Assembly (NCBI GenBank): GCA_011390135.1
Contig: JAABSZ010000001.1
Coordinates: 1-64,000, forward strand
Origin: JAABSP01 sp011390135
GTDB taxonomy: Bacteria; Desulfobacterota; Desulfobacteria; Desulfobacterales; JAABSP01
DNA: 64,000 nt
Reading direction: 5' to 3'
The notes below the pieces were generated by a model. That model was given only the letters and a program-made list of their open reading frames with translations. It had not been told where the DNA came from and ran no database searches. Position 1 is the stretch's first letter. Each line of letters opens with the position of its first letter. The translations under genes were made by a program, and so were the position numbers. Positions 7,765 to 16,749 of this stretch are shown in pieces.

Positions 7765-9567
7765 TTAAGCGGCCCCGGTTTGATCTGGTAAGACCTCGTC
7801 CCACCATATCCTTTCAAAGCCGAGAGATACCACAGCATACCGCCGAAGCCGCAGATTCTTATATCGTCGATCCAGCGCGTCTCCGTAGGTCTTTACCTGG
7901 ATTCTGGCCTCTTCCATTGCCGATCGGATTTTCGGAAGGGAGTGCATGGCCTCGGCCGAGAGTCCTTTTGCCTCTTCACCGGTTATCCCAGCACCTTTGA
8001 GCCCAACAAACTTGAATTCGATGAGAATATCGTAAAGCGTAAACCGGCGCATGTCCGGACGGATGATCATGGTCAGATCGGCATACCGCCGGTCGATCTC
8101 GGCCTCCGAATCCATGATGTAGAGGATATCATTGTACAGGAGCGTCAGAAAGGCGGTTTTGAGGGTCAGCTCATTGGCCCACCGATAATCTGGGTTGTGG
8201 AAGACCTTGAAATATCGGTTTTCGATGAACTCGCACAGCGGAGCCATCTCTCCATTGGTGTAAAGCTGTTCTGCGGCTGAAATCCCATCGTCCCGATCTC
8301 CCGGGTCAGGCAGCAGCATCTCCCGGATCTGTTCCGCATAGAGCCGTTGAATCACCAGGTTGGGAACGCCCATAGAGAGTTTTCCTCCCGGAGTTTCCCC
8401 CTTGAGGGTCAGCACGCCGAAATAGTAGAGAAAGGCTGCCATGAAGCTGCTCTCACGGCTCTGGTCCGAAAGCATCTTCTGGATGCCGAACTGATCCGAC
8501 AGCTCTGTAATCTCGATCTGCCGCCCTTTTCTGAACAGTTCCAACAGCATCTGCCGTCCCCGTACCATTTCCGCGATATACCTAAGTTTTGCCTCGTCTG
8601 TGGCAAGATTTGCATCCAGCATTTTCCGGGGATATTTGCAGAATCGATCCAATGCCTTTAAAAAATAGAGGGCAAGAGTCGGATTGTAGATCGGATCGAT
8701 CGCCTCTCTTGCAAAGGAATAGCCGTTGTAATATTGCTTCATCATTCTGACAGCCTCTGCAGCCTCCGATTCTTCGAAGCCGCATTCCTCGGCAACCGCG
8801 CTAACCGCATCAACCATCTCGGCCTCGGTAAACCCGCAGAGATCATTCAGCTCCGCATCGAGATAGATGTTCTCTCCTATATTGTATCCGCTGGTGATGT
8901 CGCTCATCACGACCGGTGAAACCCCGGTGATGAAGATCCGGTCGAAGATCGACGCGCCGGTTCCCGATTTGACGGTTTTGAAAAGGGTGCGCAACGGCCC
9001 TTCCTCGTAGACCAGGGCTTCGTATGCGGCATTTTGGTCTCTGCGGATGCCGATCATCACCTCGTTGGCAAAATTGTCGTACTCGTCGATGAGCAGGTAG
9101 ATCGGATAGGCGGTCATCCGGACTGCAGAGATCAGGGATTGGATGGAATAGAGCGCGTCATCGGGATCTATACGGATGGCAGGGATGTCAAAAGACTGAT
9201 AATAGAGGGCAAACCCCTCGATCGATGCATTGATATGGTTGTGGAGCGATCTTCGGATCTCCCTGCTGCCCCCAAAGGGATCGACACAGGAAAAATCCCA
9301 TCGCAGGATGAAATACCGGTTGTGAAGCGGCGTCGGATGGCTGCCGATCTTGAGATTTCCAAATAGATCGTTGAATTCCGATTTCCCGGCAACATCATAA
9401 TAATTTGCCAGCATGGAGAGCAGCAGGGTCTTGCCGAACCTCCGGGGGCGCAGAAAGAGCTGATATTCACCTCTTTCCAGCAGGGGAATCCGATCGGTAC
9501 GGTCGCAGTAGAAATAGCCGCTGGTGATGATCTTTCTGAAATCGGAAATCGCGTAGGGAAATTTCAT
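7765..9567 (-). CDS. AAA-ATPase-like/PD-(D/E)XK family protein (DUF1703 type), 600 aa
   Basis: Member of the large bacterial family pairing an N-terminal AAA-ATPase-like domain with a C-terminal PD-(D/E)XK-superfamily region. The N-terminus has the family pattern YAISDFRKIITSGYFYCDRT and a degenerate P-loop, FLRPRRFGKTLLLSML (about residues 38-53), then LIDEYDNF near 150. The C-terminus has YDILIEFKF near 513-521, resembling the catalytic E-x-K strand. The length is normal. The start at 9567 has GGAG upstream. It stands alone between two terminators. These genes are often multicopy and horizontally spread; activity is unproven, and a mobile or defence origin is only suspected. Confidence 0.85.
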   Translation of the reverse strand: MKFPYAISDFRKIITSGYFYCDRTDRIPLLERGEYQLFLRPRRFGKTLLLSMLANYYDVAGKSEFNDLFGNLKIGSHPTPLHNRYFILRWDFSCVDPFGGSREIRRSLHNHINASIEGFALYYQSFDIPAIRIDPDDALYSIQSLISAVRMTAYPIYLLIDEYDNFANEVMIGIRRDQNAAYEALVYEEGPLRTLFKTVKSGTGASIFDRIFITGVSPVVMSDITSGYNIGENIYLDAELNDLCGFTEAEMVDAVSAVAEECGFEESEAAEAVRMMKQYYNGYSFAREAIDPIYNPTLALYFLKALDRFCKYPRKMLDANLATDEAKLRYIAEMVRGRQMLLELFRKGRQIEITELSDQFGIQKMLSDQSRESSFMAAFLYYFGVLTLKGETPGGKLSMGVPNLVIQRLYAEQIREMLLPDPGDRDDGISAAEQLYTNGEMAPLCEFIENRYFKVFHNPDYRWANELTLKTAFLTLLYNDILYIMDSEAEIDRRYADLTMIIRPDMRRFTLYDILIEFKFVGLKGAGITGEEAKGLSAEAMHSLPKIRSAMEEARIQVKTYGDALDRRYKNLRLRRYAVVSLGFERIWWDEVLPDQTGAA

Positions 9568-9644
9568 TTGGGCTCCGGCAGGAAAATATTCGTAAAGTAC
9601 GGTTCAATCAAATATCTACAGAATCGCTGCCGGATTTGCAATCA

Positions 9645-9686
9645 AAAAGAGCGGGAAGGGCTTTATCTTTCCCCTCCCGCTCTTTT
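9645..9686 (-). terminator. Terminator after the B12/radical SAM gene
   Basis: Sixteen-base stem with one mismatch (9645-9660 with 9671-9686), flanked by A and T runs on either side. It lies 31 nt past the stop codon of the radical SAM gene. Confidence 0.85.
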
Positions 9687-9717
9687 CAATGGATCGGCTG
9701 AAATGCAGGACAGACGA

Positions 9718-11439
9718 TCAACGAGCCCGGGCAGAAACGGGCGCCAAAGGCATCGCCTCCTCGGCTGCAGGCTGCGGCATCTCCCGCACATCAAGGGCCG
9801 CGGGATTCTTTTCATAGAAGCAGGGCGGCTCCAGGGTCATCCCCTCGGCCAGCCGGCCTTCTTCTTTTTTCAGGGTGTGGCGGAGATACATCCCGAGCAG
9901 CGGGGCTGTGATCCGCGCCTTCAGTCCGAAAGCGGCATAGATGTCTTTGAGAATCGATGTCAGCTTGGTCTCGATCTTTGCATTTCCCCGGTAATGGGAT
10001 CTCATGGCCCAGGCCGCGGCCGCATAGGTGTTCTTCAACTGCTTTGCCTCTCTTTCGAACCGGCGGCGAATCCGCATGTCCGGATGGTTTCTGTACTTCA
10101 GATACCCGTCCAGCGTCACCCGTAAGAGGCGGGCAAGGCTCGGCCCGTTCACCTCGAAGTCCTTTTCAAAAGCCTTTAGCAGAAAACCCTCTTCAGCTCC
10201 GTCCTCGATGTGTGGGTGGCGATAGTTGAACCGGTATTGTCCGTGGGTGTCTGCAACGGGAAAGTCGGGCAGAAGGGTTCCTTTTTTCTTGTGCTCTTCG
10301 TAGAGCGGGGTTCCGGGGTTGGGGGTGTAGAGCATGAACTGGTGAAAGACCGTGTTGTGCGCGACCGCATAGTCGATCACGCTGTCGATGTTTTCGGGAG
10401 TGTGCTCCTCCATGCCGATGATGGATGATCCCAGCGCCCGAATGCCGTTGGACTGGAGGCTCTCGATCAATTCATAGGTGTCCACGCCTTTGAGCTTATG
10501 GTATTTGCTGCTCTCCCCCTCCAGCCCCATCCATGCCCAGGAGATCCCGAGGCCCACAAGCTGCTCGATGGTATAGGATTTGAGTACCCGCGCGGAGCTG
10601 AAGACGAAGATGGACCAGGACTTCTCATTCTCCTCCATCAGCTCCAGCAGTCGGAGTGCCCGTTTCCGGTGGAGCAGGAAGTTCTCGTCCATCACGAAAA
10701 AGGACTGGGTCCTGAGTTCCTTTTCGATCTCTTCCATCACCGAAAAGAGTTCATCTCCGGTCTCGAAGAAGTTGATGAAATGTCCCTTTCCGCCGAAAAG
10801 CGCGGATGTGCAGCAGAAATTGCACCCCACAGGACAGCCGACCGAGGGGATCAGGATGGCTGCGGTATCTTCGGCCTTGTCATTTGTGGCATATCCCAGC
10901 ACCCGGGTGCCGAAGCCGGAGAGGGATTTGGGATGGCGGATGGGCGCATCCGGGTCCTGTTTCAGATATTTCCGGAACCAGGAGACCCCGTCACCCTTGA
11001 CAAAATGATCCGCATCCACGCTCTCTTCGATGGCCGGATGGTTGACCACATGCCCCCCGATGACGATCTGGCTCCTGGGCGAGATCTCCCGGATCAGCTC
11101 GCACATCTTTTCTACCTTTCCCACATTGGGAATGATCCCGCTGATGCCGATGACATCATATTGGTGGGTCCGGATCTCTTCGATGAAGCGGTCCATCGTC
11201 GGGAAGTCGAGAAGGGTGCAGGGGGAATCGAGATTGGCCTGGATTAACAGGAGGCCAAAGGATCGATGGAACATCCGCAGGGAGAAAGGGCCTTGTGCCC
11301 GGGTCACCTGGTTGTGGTAGAGTTCCATGGGATTGACCTTGCGGCTGCCGTATTCGTCATCCACGGCATAGGGGCCGAATACACTGGTCAACAATACTTT
11401 TGCTCGGCTGCCGAGGCGGTGTACGGGGTAGGGGCTCAT
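9718..11439 (-). CDS. B12-binding-domain radical SAM protein, 573 aa
   Basis: Radical SAM enzyme with an N-terminal cobalamin-binding-type domain. Residues 1-180 have the B12-domain fold signs (DVIGISGIIPNVGK, then QIVIGGHVVNHPAI). The iron-sulfur cluster motif CPVGCNFC (CxxxCxxC) lies near residue 200, followed by the radical SAM barrel with FVMDENFLL and LGISWAWMGLEGESS, and a helical C-terminal region. The substrate is unknown; this type includes methyltransferases acting at unactivated carbons or phosphinates. The start at 11439 has AGGAAAGGAT upstream and begins at the domain; the frame stays open for another 90 codons upstream, but these look non-coding. It is monocistronic and divergent from the two-component genes. 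Confidence 0.88.
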   Translation of the reverse strand: MSPYPVHRLGSRAKVLLTSVFGPYAVDDEYGSRKVNPMELYHNQVTRAQGPFSLRMFHRSFGLLLIQANLDSPCTLLDFPTMDRFIEEIRTHQYDVIGISGIIPNVGKVEKMCELIREISPRSQIVIGGHVVNHPAIEESVDADHFVKGDGVSWFRKYLKQDPDAPIRHPKSLSGFGTRVLGYATNDKAEDTAAILIPSVGCPVGCNFCCTSALFGGKGHFINFFETGDELFSVMEEIEKELRTQSFFVMDENFLLHRKRALRLLELMEENEKSWSIFVFSSARVLKSYTIEQLVGLGISWAWMGLEGESSKYHKLKGVDTYELIESLQSNGIRALGSSIIGMEEHTPENIDSVIDYAVAHNTVFHQFMLYTPNPGTPLYEEHKKKGTLLPDFPVADTHGQYRFNYRHPHIEDGAEEGFLLKAFEKDFEVNGPSLARLLRVTLDGYLKYRNHPDMRIRRRFEREAKQLKNTYAAAAWAMRSHYRGNAKIETKLTSILKDIYAAFGLKARITAPLLGMYLRHTLKKEEGRLAEGMTLEPPCFYEKNPAALDVREMPQPAAEEAMPLAPVSARAR

Positions 11440-11524
11440 TTGAAATATCCTTTCCTGATGGATGCTTAGTTTATTTTTTTGCAGAAGCTGCCCTTCTATT
11501 TTCATTCTATAGACGAACTTTGCA

Positions 11525-11549
11525 TAAAAAAAGCCCCTGACCCGGGGTT
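11525..11549 (-). terminator. Terminator-like hairpin in the leader of the radical SAM gene
   Basis: On the minus strand CCCC, GGGTCA, GGGG, then CTTTTTTT. It lies about 85 nt upstream of the radical SAM start and is therefore a possible attenuator. The stem is short and no competing structure was worked out, so this is only a candidate. Confidence 0.3.
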
Positions 11550-11614
11550 TTACCAAACTTTTACAAAGACCCCTCCCTCTTTTCATCCTTTTTCCCTGAT
11601 GTTCATGGGGCATG

Positions 11615-11643
11615 TTGCCATTCCCCCCCATCCTGTAGTATGA
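11615..11643 (+). promoter_or_regulatory. Sigma-70-type promoter for the two-component operon
   Basis: TTGCCA (11615-11620), a 17-bp spacer and TATGAT (11638-11643): five of six consensus bases in each box. It would start transcription about 30 nt upstream of the histidine kinase ATG. Confidence 0.6.
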
Positions 11644-11682
11644 TGGAAGAGAAGGAAAACAGACCCGAACAGGAAAAGGTAA

Positions 11683-12762
11683 ATGGCGCGATCCCCCTGG
11701 TTTCTGCACCCAATACTGATCTTCGTGATCTCCATCCTGGCCCTGGCCACCTCCCTCATTCTCTATATCTACTGGTATATCGAGGCGAGTACGGGCTTGA
11801 ACATTTTGATGGAAAAGTTCGATCTTGATGCGGATCAGGTGCTGGCATCGGAGACCTGGATCGTCATCCTGGTACTCTCCATTCTGGTGGGAGTGATTCT
11901 CATGGGGATATTCATCATCTTTGTTTACAATTTAAAGACCCTGCAGCTATACCGGCGTCAGAACAACTTCATCAACAACTTCACCCATGAATTGAAAACC
12001 CCGGTGACCTCCCTGCGCCTCTATCTGGAGACCTTTGCCAGACACGAGCTGTCCCGGGAGAGCCAGTTGAAGTATATCGACTATATGATCCAGGATACGG
12101 TGCGGCTGAACGGAACAATCAACAGTATCCTCGATCTTGCCAGAATCGAAAATAAGAGCTATGGGGGAAATTTTCTGCTGAAAGACCTCCGTGCTGCGGT
12201 GGAGAATTTTCTGGCGGAGAATGCCCATCTGCTGGAAAAGTGTAAAATCGATATCTTTTTTCCCGATCATCAGGCTTTTTTCTATCGCATCGATCCGGTG
12301 CTTTTTGATATGCTGCTGATGAATATCGTCAACAACGCGGTCAAATATAACCGGTCCGGAAATCCGACCCTCTCCATCGGCATCAAGGCCCGGCCGGGAA
12401 AGATCCTCATGGAGTTTGCCGACAACGGCATCGGCCTCGACAAGCAGGATCTCAAGAATGTCTTCAAAAAATTCTATCAGGTAGGACATGCCGACAACAT
12501 GATGGCAAGAGGCAGCGGGATCGGCCTCTATCTGGCCCAGACCGTTGCCCGATTTCACGGCGGAAATCTGAGCGCCCATAGCCGGGGGCCGGATCAGGGG
12601 AGCCTTTTTACCCTCTCTCTGCCGGACAAATATTCGATGCCGGAAGAGGATTCGGAAGAAATCGCGGAAGAGGATTTCCAAGTAAGATCGGAAGAGGATT
12701 TCCAAGTAAGGTTAGGAAGTAAGATAGGAAATAAGATCGGAGCAGGAAGAGGAAAATGGTGA
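11683..12762 (+). CDS. Membrane sensor histidine kinase, 359 aa
   Basis: Sensor kinase of a two-component system. Two membrane helices (about residues 9-32 and 58-82) enclose a short periplasmic loop of about 25 residues, so the signal is probably sensed in or near the membrane. The HisKA motif NNFTHELKTPVTSLR places the phosphorylated histidine at residue 102. The ATP-binding domain shows NIVNNAVKYN (N box), DNGIGLDKQD (G1), and GSGIGLYLAQ (G2). The last 35 residues are a low-complexity tail containing EEDFQVRSEEDFQVR. A good promoter and an AGGAAAAGG ribosome site precede it. It overlaps the response regulator by 7 nt (ATGGTGA), so the pair is translationally coupled. Confidence 0.93.
   Translation: MARSPWFLHPILIFVISILALATSLILYIYWYIEASTGLNILMEKFDLDADQVLASETWIVILVLSILVGVILMGIFIIFVYNLKTLQLYRRQNNFINNFTHELKTPVTSLRLYLETFARHELSRESQLKYIDYMIQDTVRLNGTINSILDLARIENKSYGGNFLLKDLRAAVENFLAENAHLLEKCKIDIFFPDHQAFFYRIDPVLFDMLLMNIVNNAVKYNRSGNPTLSIGIKARPGKILMEFADNGIGLDKQDLKNVFKKFYQVGHADNMMARGSGIGLYLAQTVARFHGGNLSAHSRGPDQGSLFTLSLPDKYSMPEEDSEEIAEEDFQVRSEEDFQVRLGSKIGNKIGAGRGKW
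12667..12711 (+). repeat. Tandem 24-bp repeat in the kinase 3' end
   Basis: Two copies of gaagaggatttccaagtaag-type sequence (12667-12690 and 12691-12711), followed by further degenerate aagta/aaggataag units up to the response-regulator start. They encode the repeated EEDFQVR tail of the kinase, which looks like slippage expansion. Confidence 0.8.
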
Positions 12763-13499
12763 ACGAAAATTCTCATGCGGACAAGAAGATTCTGATCGTA
12801 GAGGATGAATACCACATTGCAGAGGGGATTCGTCTCAACCTCTCCCTACAGGGGTATCAGGCCGAGATGGCCCTGGACGGGGCCCAGGGGCTGTCCCGGT
12901 GGGAGGTGTGGGAGCCCGATCTGATCATCCTGGATGTAATGCTGCCGGTGATGGACGGGCTCTCGGTCTTGAAAGCGGTCCGGGAGAAGAACGAAAAACT
13001 GCCGGTTCTGATTCTTTCGGCCAAAGGGACCCCGGAGGATCGGGTGCAGGGGCTTTCCTGCGGCGTGGATGACTACATGGTCAAGCCCTTTGTCCTGGAG
13101 GAGCTGCTGCTGCGGGTGGAGCGGCTGCTGACCCGGGTTCATTGGGCCCGAGCCGAAATGGAGGAGAGCCCGCGGGATGCCTCCGGGAAGCGGTTCCGGT
13201 TCGGGGAGAACGAGGTGGATCTGGAGACCGCAGAGGCGGTCTGCGCACAAGGGGAGATCCGCCTGACAGATCAGGAGTTGAAGCTGTTGAGCATCTTCGT
13301 CGAAAACCCGGGAAGGCCCCTTCCCAGAAAGCTGCTGCTGGAGGTGGGCTGGGGCTATTCCCGGTTCTCCTCCACCCGGACCGTGGACAACTTCATCGTG
13401 CGGCTGCGGAAATACTTCGAACCGGAGCCGAAAAATCCCCGATACTTCAAGAGCATCCGATCCAGAGGGTATCTCTTCGACCCGGGAGGCGACCTCTAG
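12756..13499 (+). CDS. OmpR/PhoB-family response regulator, 247 aa
   Basis: DNA-binding response regulator partner of the adjacent kinase. The receiver domain (about residues 10-125) has the acidic pair in VEDE, the phosphoacceptor Asp60 in LIILDVMLP, the switch serine in LILSAKG and the conserved lysine in MVKPF. The C-terminal winged-helix domain (about 150-245) has LTDQELKLL and the typical end RTVDNFIVRLRKYFE...IRSRGYLF. The length is normal. It overlaps the kinase stop by 7 nt. The targets cannot be inferred. It ends 3 bp from the convergent CBS gene. Confidence 0.94.
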   Translation: MVNENSHADKKILIVEDEYHIAEGIRLNLSLQGYQAEMALDGAQGLSRWEVWEPDLIILDVMLPVMDGLSVLKAVREKNEKLPVLILSAKGTPEDRVQGLSCGVDDYMVKPFVLEELLLRVERLLTRVHWARAEMEESPRDASGKRFRFGENEVDLETAEAVCAQGEIRLTDQELKLLSIFVENPGRPLPRKLLLEVGWGYSRFSSTRTVDNFIVRLRKYFEPEPKNPRYFKSIRSRGYLFDPGGDL

Positions 13500-13502
13500 G
13501 GA

Positions 13503-14387
13503 TCAATCTCCGATAAACCGGCTCGGTATGCAGGCTTTACAGGTTCCGGAGCGAAACCGGGCCGCGTCCGACAGGCTAAGCACGCCCTTGATTTCCAAAG
13601 GATCGTCCCCGTGGACGAAAAAGCGCTGGACATCCCTGATCAGCATCTCCCGCAATGCATCCGCAAGCAGATCCTCTCCGTTGCAGGAGAGAACCGGGGA
13701 GCCCATGATCTCGGCCGCCGGCCTTTCCGGCCTGCAGCCATGATGAAAGGCAAGGATCAGGTCCGTTTTGGAGATGACGCCGGCCGGTTTTCCGGCGATG
13801 TCTGTGAGCAGCACCGCGCCGAAGGTGTGGGCCGAGAGCACCTCGATGGCCTCGGAAATCGGCGCGGCCGCGGCAGAAGATATCACAAAGGGCGTCATGG
13901 CTTCTTTCACCCTTGCCCGGTTCTCGTCTGAACCTTCTGCCGATGCCCTGCGGTGCCCTTTTTTGCAGGTGCTGCAGTACCGGTAGAGGAGGCCCACAAT
14001 ATCGGGATAGGAGAAGGTTCCGATCACCGCATCCGATGTGGCCCCCTGCACAAAGAGCCGGTGAACCCGATGCTCCCCCATCCGCTGAAGCCCGGCCTCG
14101 ATCTCCTCATCCGGATAGCAGAAAAGGGGCGGGGCCGCCATGATTTCCCCCAGTCTCGTCTCGACGGGCAGGCCCCCATAGAAGGCCGCCATGATATCGG
14201 TCTTGGAGACCACGCCGCAGGGAGATTCCTTTTGGTCCGTAACCAGCAGTGCCCCGGCCTTGAATTTGATCAGGTGGTTGATCCCCCGGGCCAGGGTCTG
14301 ATCCGACGAAAGCCGAATCACCAGCCGGCGCATCGCCTCCTTCACCCGCATCCCCGACAATACACTTCGCTTTCGAACCGTGGTCAT
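13503..14387 (-). CDS. Protein with two CBS pairs, each followed by a CxxC motif, 294 aa
   Basis: Cytoplasmic regulatory-type protein with four CBS motifs in two Bateman modules (about residues 12-135 and 158-280). Typical CBS turns are seen: GALLVTDQKESPCGVVSKTDIM and AVLLTDIAGKPAGVISKTDLI, written here as overlapping family blocks. Each module ends in a cysteine pair: C138 and C141 (YCSTCKKG) and C283 and C286 (CKACIPS). This symmetry suggests that the protein arose by duplication and may bind a metal or respond to redox state (inference). CBS pairs usually bind adenosyl ligands such as AMP, ATP or SAM. Its start lies 5 nt after the stop of the upstream CBS gene. Confidence 0.88.
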   Translation of the reverse strand: MTTVRKRSVLSGMRVKEAMRRLVIRLSSDQTLARGINHLIKFKAGALLVTDQKESPCGVVSKTDIMAAFYGGLPVETRLGEIMAAPPLFCYPDEEIEAGLQRMGEHRVHRLFVQGATSDAVIGTFSYPDIVGLLYRYCSTCKKGHRRASAEGSDENRARVKEAMTPFVISSAAAAPISEAIEVLSAHTFGAVLLTDIAGKPAGVISKTDLILAFHHGCRPERPAAEIMGSPVLSCNGEDLLADALREMLIRDVQRFFVHGDDPLEIKGVLSLSDAARFRSGTCKACIPSRFIGD

Positions 14388-14392
14388 GGCGG

Positions 14393-14875
14393 CTATTCTC
14401 CGATATCGGGCGCGTCCGTGAATTTCTTCAGCAGACTGTAGAAGACCGATGTCCGGTAGATGATCCCCACCACCTCTTTGTCGTCCACCACCGGAATCCG
14501 CCGCATATGCTGCTTGATCATGATATCCACCACCCGAAAGACATGGGTGTAGGGCGTCACCGTCACCAGATCCGTGGACATGAGATCCTTCACCTGCACC
14601 CGCTTGACGCTCTCCAGCCGCTCGTCAAAGAGATCTCCGGGGTCCAGATCCTCCATCTCGCCCCAGATGTGGATGTGTTTGGGCTGGATAAAGAGCAGAA
14701 TGTCATACATGGAGAGCATCCCCACGAGCCGATCCTCTTCATCGGTAACCATCAGGCCGAAGATCTTCTTGCCTTGGGCCTGGCTTGCGGAATATAACTG
14801 TTTCACCGCCTCCAGCACCGTATCGTCGGGCTTCAAGGTGTGAAATCGGTGATCCATGATGTCCCGGGCATACAT
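14393..14875 (-). CDS. CBS-domain protein (single Bateman module), 160 aa
   Basis: Stand-alone pair of CBS motifs: the first from MDHRFHTLKPDDTVLEAV to RLVGMLSMYDIL, the second from VKDLMSTDLVTVTPYTHV to EVVGIIYRTSVFYSLL. A 35-residue insertion rich in acidic residues separates them. AAGGAGG lies upstream of the ATG at 14875. It is the middle gene of a three-gene unit: 19 nt after the acyl-CoA dehydrogenase and 5 nt before the double-CBS gene. This placement hints that the CBS proteins sense adenylate or CoA status for the dehydrogenase step, which is inference. Confidence 0.9.
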   Translation of the reverse strand: MYARDIMDHRFHTLKPDDTVLEAVKQLYSASQAQGKKIFGLMVTDEEDRLVGMLSMYDILLFIQPKHIHIWGEMEDLDPGDLFDERLESVKRVQVKDLMSTDLVTVTPYTHVFRVVDIMIKQHMRRIPVVDDKEVVGIIYRTSVFYSLLKKFTDAPDIGE

Positions 14876-14894
14876 AAAGAGCGCCTCCTTTTTT

Positions 14895-16589
14895 CTACGG
14901 ATTCATCTCATAGGCATCCACCAGAGCATAGACATCCTGCCAGATCCTGTCAAAGCGCTCTTTGTCCACGACCGGTTTCCGGATCATCTTCATGCAGAGA
15001 TCCATCTGCTGCTGTGTGCTGCTCGGCTTGGAATGGATCTGGAGGGCAAAAGTGGAAAAATCCCGCACCATGAAGTCGAAGATCCGATCCAGAAGATCAT
15101 CTTTGACGCCCTCCATCTTCGACTTTTCGATGATGAGCTGCCCGTAGGCCACCAGAGTGAAAAGCTCGCCCAGGCTCAGCAGGAAGTCGATGTCTTTGGC
15201 CTGCTCTTTGCTCGGAGGCGCGGTCATGAGAAATTCCACCAGCACCTGAATCTGCTCCTTGAAGATATCGGCATTGGGCAGGTTTACGCTCTCATACGCG
15301 GTCTTGTAATCGTGGAAACGGATTTTCCCCAGCCCCCGTGTATGACCCTGTTTGAAGAGGAAATCATCGTTTTCGGGCTTGTCTTTTTTTCCGATCTCCG
15401 GAAATTCGGCCGGATTGAAGAAGTAGTTGGCCATGAACTTCACGATGAGCGCCATATTGACATGCACGGTTCCCTCCAGCTTGGGCAGGGCACGGATATC
15501 TTTTGCCGCGTTTTCGAAATAGACATCCTTTTCAAAGCCCCGGGCCGCGATCACATCCCATAGTTCGTTGATCACGGTCTCGCCCTCGGTGGTCACCTTC
15601 ATCTTCACGATGGGGTTGTAGAGGAGATACCGCCGGTCCTCGGAGGAGGCCCCACGCATGTAGTCGATGGCACGGGAAGCGAATATCTTCATGGCCGAAA
15701 GCCGGGCATACGCATCGGTGAAGAGCCCCCGGATGTGCGGGAAATCGGTGACGAATTTTCCGTAGAGGTTCCGATGCGCGGCATGGTTGACGGCCTCGTA
15801 GAAGGCATGGGTGCAGATGCCGATGGATGCCCAGCCCAGGTTGAACTTGCCCACGTTGACGGTGTTCAGGGCAGAATCCCACGCATCCTGACCTGTGGAG
15901 AGGATCTCCTCATCGGTGATCGGGTAGCCGTTAAGCGCATACTCGGCCACAAAGCTCTGCCAGTCCACCACGTTTTTGACCAGGTCATAGTTCGGGTGCT
16001 TGGGATCGGCCGCGAAAAAGACATACTCGTCGGTCTCGGAGTTCTTGCCGAAGGTGGAGACGAGCGCGGCCTCATTTGCATTGCCGATGTAGTACTTTCC
16101 GCCGTCGGCCACATATCTGCCCTCTCCCAGGGGGGTGAGGGCCATCTCCGAAGAGTAGAGATCCGCGCCGTGGGTTTTTTCCGAAAGGCCGAAGGCAAAG
16201 ATCCCGCCCTCTTCCAGAAGAGCGGCCGTCTTCTTCTTGATGGCCTCGTTTTCGCTCATCCAGATGGGCCCCAGCCCCAGGATCGTCACCTGCCAGGTGT
16301 ACCAGTAGGCCAGGCCGTAGAAGCCGAGGATCTCGTTGAAGTCGCAGATCCGGAAGGTGTCCCACCGGGCATCCTTGTCATCGCTGTACTGAGAAGGGGT
16401 GAGAAGCCGGGAAAAGATTTGGTTCTCCTTTACGAAATCGAGAAAATCTGAGTACCAGACCCTGTCGTGGTAGTCCTTCTTGAGCTTCTCTTTGCCCATA
16501 TTCTCGAAAAACGCGATGGTCTTCTCCATGATCTCGCGGGATGCGCTGTCCAGGTGCTCGAAGCGCTCTTTTTTGGGGTTGAGCAGCAT
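14895..16589 (-). CDS. Large acyl-CoA dehydrogenase family protein, 564 aa
   Basis: Acyl-CoA dehydrogenase of the longer (about 560-600 aa) class. The FAD/substrate region reads FGLSEKTHGADLYSSEM (about residues 137-153). The stretch LEGTVHVNMALI near 370 holds the glutamate in the position of the usual catalytic base. A further helical C-terminal domain of about 170 residues makes it longer than the 385-aa enzyme elsewhere in the window. The start at 16589 is taken from the AAAGGAAAAAAA ribosome site; an ATG at 16613 is also possible. It leads an operon with two CBS-domain proteins. The substrate chain length is unknown. Confidence 0.88.
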   Translation of the reverse strand: MLLNPKKERFEHLDSASREIMEKTIAFFENMGKEKLKKDYHDRVWYSDFLDFVKENQIFSRLLTPSQYSDDKDARWDTFRICDFNEILGFYGLAYWYTWQVTILGLGPIWMSENEAIKKKTAALLEEGGIFAFGLSEKTHGADLYSSEMALTPLGEGRYVADGGKYYIGNANEAALVSTFGKNSETDEYVFFAADPKHPNYDLVKNVVDWQSFVAEYALNGYPITDEEILSTGQDAWDSALNTVNVGKFNLGWASIGICTHAFYEAVNHAAHRNLYGKFVTDFPHIRGLFTDAYARLSAMKIFASRAIDYMRGASSEDRRYLLYNPIVKMKVTTEGETVINELWDVIAARGFEKDVYFENAAKDIRALPKLEGTVHVNMALIVKFMANYFFNPAEFPEIGKKDKPENDDFLFKQGHTRGLGKIRFHDYKTAYESVNLPNADIFKEQIQVLVEFLMTAPPSKEQAKDIDFLLSLGELFTLVAYGQLIIEKSKMEGVKDDLLDRIFDFMVRDFSTFALQIHSKPSSTQQQMDLCMKMIRKPVVDKERFDRIWQDVYALVDAYEMNP

Positions 16590-16749
16590 TTTTTTTCCTT
16601 TCTGAATGATCATTCATTTTTAAAAGTCCTACGAGGGTGTAAAGGGAGAAGCGTCCGGTGTCAAGGAAAAACCGTTGAATGGCTTATTATGGATCGGATT
16701 TTCACTGTCAGTTCATTTCAGGTGGTTTGAAATGTGCTTCATCACATCA

